Position numbers and translations under genes: made by a program. A stretch of DNA of 64,000 nt from a bacterium (GTDB lineage: Bacteria > Bacteroidota > Ignavibacteria > SZUA-365): assembly GCA_020444325.1 (NCBI GenBank), contig JAHLLD010000007.1:62001-126000 (forward strand). Direction: 5' to 3'. The notes below the pieces were generated by a model, which was given only the letters and a program-made list of their open reading frames with translations, was not told the origin of the DNA and did no database searches. Within the stretch, counting starts at the first letter, position 1. Every line of letters starts with the position of its first letter. Below are positions 59,311 through 64,000 of the stretch, piece by piece.

Positions 59311-60015
59311 TCAATGTCCGCTGGCTTCATGATATTCGCGCTGCAGCGCCGGGACATCCTCAAGCAGCACGGTTTTCCCCTTCAGCTTGATGCGCTGTTC
59401 CTCCTCCATTTTTCTCAGGGTTCGTGACAGTGTTTCCAGTGTCGTCCCGAGATGGGCAGCCAGCAGCGTTTTCGAGATCGGAAGCACAAGCAATGGCAGC
59501 ACACGCTCCGCCTTATGCTGCCTCCCGTATTCCTCGAGCAGGTAGCGAATAAGGCGCGTGCGTACATCATGGGCGGTCAGATGCTCGAGCTGCGCTCCCA
59601 GCTCACGCAGACGTTTTGAGAGTCCCGCCAGCATGCGCAGCGCCAGATCGGGCGTTTCCCGCAGCAGCGCCAGAAATCCTTCCTTTTCCACAAACAGCAA
59701 ACGGCTTGGCGCCAGACACTCGGCAAAGGCGGGGTAATCTTCTCCGGCGAACATGGGGATTTCCGCCAGCGTCTTCGGCGGGAACTGAATATGCAATACG
59801 GTTTCCTTCCCCTCCGGTGAAAGCTTGTATACCTTCACACCTCCTTCGAGCACGACGTAGAACCCGCGATACGCATCCCCTTCCCGGAAGAGGATTTCCC
59901 CCTTCTCACAACGCAGCACCGTGCACAGACGCGCAACATGAACGATATCCTCGTCCCGCAGCGCGGTAAACATTGGGAGCTCAGCCAGGGTATTGCGGAT
60001 GTCTTTTTCTTCCAT
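59311..60015 (-). CDS. Crp/Fnr family regulator (DNR-like)
   Basis: The 234-residue regulator has a cyclic-nucleotide-binding-type sensor fold (about 12-130), a dimerisation helix and a C-terminal winged HTH (about 150-225). The recognition helix GTTLETLSRTLRK has the E-xx-S-R pattern used by FNR/DNR proteins to read TTGAT. The four N-terminal Cys that bind the FNR iron-sulfur cluster are absent, which fits heme-type NO sensing by DNR/NarR members (inference). It is divergent to ric and norZ, with an FNR-type box between. The frame is open to 60693 but the start is at 60015. Confidence 0.88.
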   Translation of the reverse strand: MEEKDIRNTLAELPMFTALRDEDIVHVARLCTVLRCEKGEILFREGDAYRGFYVVLEGGVKVYKLSPEGKETVLHIQFPPKTLAEIPMFAGEDYPAFAECLAPSRLLFVEKEGFLALLRETPDLALRMLAGLSKRLRELGAQLEHLTAHDVRTRLIRYLLEEYGRQHKAERVLPLLVLPISKTLLAAHLGTTLETLSRTLRKMEEEQRIKLKGKTVLLEDVPALQREYHEASGH

Positions 60016-60087
60016 AGTGGAAAAATACGTCTTCCCATCAGTCCCGGCAACGCGAGATTCCCGATTTTCGCTGAAATCCGTACAAAT

Positions 60088-60101
60088 CTGATCTGGATCA
60101 A
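60088..60101. promoter_or_regulatory. FNR/DNR-type operator
   Basis: CTGAT-CTGG-ATCAA matches the TTGAT-N4-ATCAA consensus at 9 of 10 positions. Its centre is about 42 bp before the start expected from the TAGTTTG element (60124-60130), the position used for class II activation of the ric-norZ side. Confidence 0.75.
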
Positions 60102-60171
60102 GTTTTTTCCTCCGTCCGCGGTGTAGTTTGCCCGCAGTAGAGAACACGACTTCACATACAGGAGAAACATC

Positions 60172-60897
60172 ATGCAGATAGATTGGAACACCCAGAGTGT
60201 CGGAGAAGTGGTCAGAAACAACATGCACGCCGCAGGCGTTTTCGAGCGCTATGGCATTGACTACTGCTGTGGGGGACGGCAGTCGCTTTCCGAGGCCTGC
60301 GAACGCAGCGATGCAGACAGCGAAGCGTTGCAGCATGAACTCGCGGATCTCCCGGAACACGGCGCCCCGAACGTGGCGCAGTGGGACACTTCTTTCCTGA
60401 TCGATTACATCATCAACACACATCACAATTACGTGCGCAGCATGCTGCCGACGATACACGCACATGCGGCCAAAGTCGCGCAGGTACACGGCGACAACCA
60501 TCCTGAGACCAGGGAAATCGCCTCGATTTTCATGGAAGTGAAGCAGGAGCTCGAGCAGCACCTGATGAAGGAAGAGCGCATTCTCTTTCCCTATATCAAG
60601 CAGATGCTGGCAGCCGCGCGCGGGGAGGCTCCGGTGCATGCCGGGGGCTTCGGCAGTGTGGCGCAGCCCATAGCGATGATGGAGCAGGAGCATGACAATG
60701 CGGGACTGGCGTTCGATCGCATGCGCTCACTCAGCGGAGATTTCACTCCTCCCGAGGATGCATGCACCACGTATCAGCTCCTGTACCGCGAACTCGACGA
60801 ATTCGAACGGGATCTGCACATGCACATCCACCTCGAGAACAACGTCCTTCACCCCAGGGCAAAAGAGGTGGAACGTACTCTCGCCACGGCAGCCTGA
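60172..60897 (+). CDS. ric: Iron-sulfur cluster repair di-iron protein
   Basis: The 241-residue protein of the YtfE/ScdA/RIC family repairs iron-sulfur clusters damaged by nitric oxide. A ScdA N-terminal domain (TQSVGEVVRNN, GIDYCCGGRQS) is followed by a hemerythrin-like four-helix bundle with His/Glu iron ligands in THHNYVRSML, EVKQELEQHLMKEE, EQEHDNAGLAF and HIHLENNVLHP. AGGAGAAACATC precedes the ATG. Its location 57 bp upstream of the NO reductase and next to a DNR-like regulator strongly supports the role. Confidence 0.96.
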   Translation: MQIDWNTQSVGEVVRNNMHAAGVFERYGIDYCCGGRQSLSEACERSDADSEALQHELADLPEHGAPNVAQWDTSFLIDYIINTHHNYVRSMLPTIHAHAAKVAQVHGDNHPETREIASIFMEVKQELEQHLMKEERILFPYIKQMLAAARGEAPVHAGGFGSVAQPIAMMEQEHDNAGLAFDRMRSLSGDFTPPEDACTTYQLLYRELDEFERDLHMHIHLENNVLHPRAKEVERTLATAA

Positions 60898-60953
60898 AAT
60901 CACAGGGAAACCTATAGCGTTCACGCACAATCAGAAATACACAGGATAGCATA

Positions 60954-63341
60954 ATGAAAAACACAAGCACCTTCACCTCGGGCATCTGGAAGCACGTCCT
61001 GCTCCTCTGCATGCTGCTCGGCTTCACCGTGCTGCTGGTCGGTGGCTACTGGGTGTACCGCGACGCTGCACCTCGTCCTGCGCAGATCGTCGATGCGCGG
61101 GGGAACGAACTTACCACGTATGACGCCATACAGGGGGGACAGGCGGTGTACCAGAGTCATGGACTCATGCAGTACGGAAGTACGCTCGGACACGGCGCGT
61201 ATCTCGGACCGGATTTCACCGCCGAGGCGCTGCATATCACGACCACCTCGATGCGCGATTACTACGCGCAGGAACGATTTGGCGCCACGTTCGCTTCGCT
61301 CAACGAAGAGCAGCAGGCCGGCATCGCGGCACGCGTGAAGAGGGAATTGAAAGAGAATCGCTACGATGCAGCCACGGACCGTATTGTCCTCACCGATGGA
61401 CAGGCCGCAGCGCTGCGTGCAGTGCGTGCACATTATGAAAAGATGTTCTCGGAGAGCAACGACCGGTCCGGTCTGCAGCCGAACGCCATCATCCGCACGC
61501 GTAACGCGAGCGAAGGCTGGTATCTGAAGGGAGACCAGGCGGAGCATCTGGCGGACTTCTTCTACTGGACATCCTGGCTTTCAACCACCACCCGCCCGGA
61601 AACCGGCAGCAGTTACACCAACAACTGGCCATACGACCCTGACGCAGGGAATGTGCAATCGGCAGGTTCCTACCTCTGGAGCGGTGTGAGCGCGACGCTG
61701 CTCATCCTCATGACCGCACTCATCCTCTTCCTCTGGAAGCGCTATCGTCTCGAATCGCAGGACGCCTACGAGAAATTCCCGCGCATCAACACCGACCGTC
61801 TCATGCTCACCCCGAGTCAGAAGGCCACCGGAAAATACTTCGTCGTCGTTGCCCTGCTCTTTCTCGTACAGACTGTGCTCGGCGGCTACATGGCCCATAC
61901 CTATATCGAAGGCAATCTCTTCTACGGCATCAACCTCGCCAGCATCCTGCCCTTCAACGTAGCACGCACCTGGCATTTGCAGCTCGCCGTGTTCTGGATC
62001 GCCACGGCATGGATCGCCATGGGCATCTTCATTGCACCGATGGTGGCGGGACGCGAAGTCCCGGGCCAGAAAAATCTCGTCAACCTCCTCTTCTGGGCGC
62101 TGGTGCTGCTCGTTGGCGGCAGCCTGACGGGCGAGTACCTGGGTGTACGCGGCGACTTCGGCAGCTCATGGTTCTGGTTCGGTCACCAGGGCTGGGAATA
62201 TCTCGATCTCGGACGCTTCTGGCAGATCGTGCTGGCAGTGGGACTCGGTCTCTGGCTTGTCATCATGTATCGCGGACTCAAACCTGCGCTGCAAAAGGAG
62301 AACGACAAGGGTGGACTGACACACCTCCTGCTTTATGCCTCGATCGCCATTCCCGCCTTCTACGGATTCGCGTTTTTCATGACACCGGGATCGCATATCA
62401 CCATGGCCGACTTCTGGCGCTGGTGGGTGATTCACCTCTGGGTGGAAGGCATGTTCGAGGTCTTCGCCGTCGTGGTGATTGGTTTCCTGATGGTCAACAT
62501 GGGACTCGTCACGAAGAACTCCACCCTGCGCGCACTGTACTTCCAGCTCATCATTCTGCTGGGAAGCGGCATCATCGGCACGGGACATCATTATTACTGG
62601 ATCGGCACCCCGGAGCTCTGGGTTGCACTCGGCTCGGTATTCTCCGCCATGGAGGTCATTCCCCTCACCCTTCTCGTCGTCGAGGCGTATGAGCAGTACC
62701 GCTACGTCCGCGAAGGTGGCGCGCACTTCCCTTACAAATGGGCATTCATGTTCCTTGTCGCGACCGCGTTCTGGAATCTCTTCGGTGCCGGCGTGCTGGG
62801 CTTCCTGATCAACCTGCCTTCGATCAACTTCTTCTCTCACGGCGGCTTCCTGACCGCGGCACACGGACACGGCGCACTCATGGGCGTGTACGGGATGCTC
62901 GGCATCGCGCTGATGCTCTTCAGCATGCGGACGATCTCAAACAAGCGCAACGACAAACTGCTGCGCCTCTCGTTCTGGGGATTGAATGCCGGTCTGATGG
63001 GCATGATACTCATCACCCTGCTGCCCGTAGGATTCACGCAATTCATGCAGGGTATCGAACATGGCTACTGGTATGTGCGTACGCTCGACTTCTACTATCA
63101 ACCCTTCGTGCACACCGTGCTCTGGCTGCGCATGATTCCCGACACCGTGTTCATCGCCCTCGGCGTCATACCCCTTCTCGCGGCTGTGTACAACATGTGG
63201 CGCAATCCCCGCACGCCGCAGCAGATAAAAGGCAAAGAGGAAGTCGGCGGACTGACCTTCGAAGAAGTACTGCGTGAAGCAGCTGAACAGCCTGCGAACG
63301 GCGGCAGCGCGAGCAAGCCTCTCGCCACAACCGATGCCTGA
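60954..63341 (+). CDS. norZ: Quinol-dependent nitric oxide reductase (qNOR)
   Basis: The 795-residue membrane enzyme reduces 2 NO to N2O with electrons from quinol. It has an N-terminal periplasmic extension fused to the catalytic part, the single-chain form. Heme ligand His in RTWHLQLAVFW, FeB-side ligands in HLWVEGMFEVF (His, Glu) and GTGHHYYW (two His), and the heme His in TAAHGHGALMGVYG are visible. About 14 membrane helices are expected. It is co-transcribed with ric. No norC or other denitrification gene lies nearby, so the role is likely NO detoxification. Confidence 0.96.
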   Translation: MKNTSTFTSGIWKHVLLLCMLLGFTVLLVGGYWVYRDAAPRPAQIVDARGNELTTYDAIQGGQAVYQSHGLMQYGSTLGHGAYLGPDFTAEALHITTTSMRDYYAQERFGATFASLNEEQQAGIAARVKRELKENRYDAATDRIVLTDGQAAALRAVRAHYEKMFSESNDRSGLQPNAIIRTRNASEGWYLKGDQAEHLADFFYWTSWLSTTTRPETGSSYTNNWPYDPDAGNVQSAGSYLWSGVSATLLILMTALILFLWKRYRLESQDAYEKFPRINTDRLMLTPSQKATGKYFVVVALLFLVQTVLGGYMAHTYIEGNLFYGINLASILPFNVARTWHLQLAVFWIATAWIAMGIFIAPMVAGREVPGQKNLVNLLFWALVLLVGGSLTGEYLGVRGDFGSSWFWFGHQGWEYLDLGRFWQIVLAVGLGLWLVIMYRGLKPALQKENDKGGLTHLLLYASIAIPAFYGFAFFMTPGSHITMADFWRWWVIHLWVEGMFEVFAVVVIGFLMVNMGLVTKNSTLRALYFQLIILLGSGIIGTGHHYYWIGTPELWVALGSVFSAMEVIPLTLLVVEAYEQYRYVREGGAHFPYKWAFMFLVATAFWNLFGAGVLGFLINLPSINFFSHGGFLTAAHGHGALMGVYGMLGIALMLFSMRTISNKRNDKLLRLSFWGLNAGLMGMILITLLPVGFTQFMQGIEHGYWYVRTLDFYYQPFVHTVLWLRMIPDTVFIALGVIPLLAAVYNMWRNPRTPQQIKGKEEVGGLTFEEVLREAAEQPANGGSASKPLATTDA

Positions 63342-63429
63342 TCAACCGCGACCGACCGGGACGAAACTGCGGTACTGCCGCTATCGTCCCATCAACCATC
63401 GACAGAAAGGTAAACCTCCAAGACAGCAC

Positions 63430-63456
63430 AGGCGCCTCTCACTCCGGGAGGCGTCT
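63430..63456 (+). terminator. Probable terminator of ric-norZ
   Basis: AGGCGCCTC (63430-63438) pairs with GAGGCGTCT (63448-63456) with one G-U, over a 9-nt loop. The following GCGCTTTCATA is weakly T-rich. It also ends just before the convergent DUF4256 stop. Confidence 0.5.
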
Positions 63457-63462
63457 GCGCTT

Positions 63463-64000
63463 TCATACCCGGAGACAGCCGCGGAAACCACGTGCGGCAT
63501 AATAGGATTCCGCTCCGTTGTGATAGAAAAAGACCGTATCATAACGCCGATCGCAGAACGTCGCTCCGCCTTTTTCCCGTATCCGATCCGGCGTCCGCAC
63601 CCAGCTCGATGTCTTCAAATCGAACTCCCCGAGTTGCTGCAGCTCTCTGTACTGTTCCTCGGTCAGCATCTCGATTCCGATAGCCGTGGCCACATCCATT
63701 GCGCTGTCCTTCGGCTTGTGCTGCTTCCTTGCGTTCAACGCCTCCCTGTCATAGCAAAGGCTCCGGCGTCCCTTCGGACTTTCCTTCGAACAATCGTAGA
63801 ACAGGATTTCGCCTGTCGATTTGTCCTTCCCGATGACATCCGGTTCACCTCCCGTCCGCTCCATTTCCGCAAGCACCGCGAGCTTATCCGGCTTCGAATC
63901 CAGCCGCTGCAGCACCGCACTCCACTTCAGCTTTTCGTGCCGGTGCATATGACTTTCAAAACGCTGCTTCAGTATATCGAGCAAACTCTGCTGCTCTTCT
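63463..64000 (-). CDS. DUF4256 family protein (5' end beyond window)
   Basis: Partial gene with at least 179 residues visible. Recognisable DUF4256 blocks are LLDILKQRFESHMHRHEKLKW, MERTGGEPDVIG, LFYDCSKESPKGRRSLCYDREAL and CDRRYDTVFFYHNGAESYYAARGFR. The frame stays open past TTG 63984 to the window edge with residues EEQQS, matching the usual family N-terminus, so the real start lies outside. No function is established for the family. Confidence 0.85.
   Translation of the reverse strand, partial: EEQQSLLDILKQRFESHMHRHEKLKWSAVLQRLDSKPDKLAVLAEMERTGGEPDVIGKDKSTGEILFYDCSKESPKGRRSLCYDREALNARKQHKPKDSAMDVATAIGIEMLTEEQYRELQQLGEFDLKTSSWVRTPDRIREKGGATFCDRRYDTVFFYHNGAESYYAARGFRGCLRV

Overview
The window looks like a chromosomal segment from a Gram-negative bacterium of the FCB superphylum (Bacteroidota, Chlorobiota/Ignavibacteria, Kapabacteria or Rhodothermota side). 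Four very large secreted proteins end in type IX secretion (T9SS) type-A sorting domains, one with the linker motif NYPNPFNP. There are also outer-membrane barrels, lipoproteins, a KdsC-type phosphatase and an acpP-centred fatty-acid cluster. DNA is GC-rich and genes are tightly packed on both strands. The exact phylum cannot be fixed from this sequence alone. No insertion sequence, prophage, integrase or CRISPR array was found, so this is mostly core chromosome with a lineage-specific secretome.

Layout. 1-360: end of an unknown gene, tRNA-His and its terminator. 356-7300: the classical cluster yceD(DUF177)-rpmF-plsX-fabH-fabD-fabG-acpP-fabF-rnc. 7392-10286: single-chain gcvP, followed by three evenly spaced palindromes. 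10494-12259: a SecD-head-like lipoprotein, a conserved unknown and a KdsC-like phosphatase. 12260-37695: mainly minus-strand secreted giants: a 2028-aa alpha-2-macroglobulin with an intact thioester, a lamin-tail/OB/phospholipase-D T9SS protein, a BNR/FnIII T9SS protein, an S9 peptidase lipoprotein, a subtilase with HYR domains and a PNGase-F-like/LamG protein. Between them lie a DPM1-like glycosyltransferase, tRNA-Glu, a barrel and an acetyltransferase. 37929-38558: a small DUF2892 gene and a candidate sigma-54-dependent small RNA locus. 39542-40134: rplU-rpmA. 40508-43780: TPR protein, LolA/B-like lipoprotein and an EnvC-like degenerate LytM protein. 43819-48008: a CBS protein and the four-gene biotin-dependent Na+-pumping decarboxylase operon. 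48356-51905: flippase-like membrane protein, old-yellow-enzyme and GT4. 51926-58574: barrel, SSS symporter, M24 peptidase, lipid kinase, barrel and M29 aminopeptidase. 58656-63341: PAS protein, then a nitric-oxide module made of a divergent Crp/Fnr (DNR-type) regulator, an FNR-type box, ric and quinol NO reductase. 63463-64000: truncated DUF4256 gene.

Most notable observations. (1) At 38184-38441 two near-identical 17-bp dyads lie 32 bp apart, followed by a sigma-54 -24/-12 element with exact GG-N10-GC spacing. The predicted start falls just before a run of three perfect stem-loops ending in a strong intrinsic terminator, with no convincing ORF. This resembles NtrC-family enhancers driving a small regulatory RNA. 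(2) A family of eight palindromes of the form TATGCAG-N3-CTGCATA occurs in two triplets with constant spacing (33/33 and 38/38 bp) plus two singles, and the flanks of several copies co-vary to lengthen the stem. (3) An FNR/DNR box sits at about -42 of the predicted ric promoter, next to a regulator whose recognition helix fits that box.
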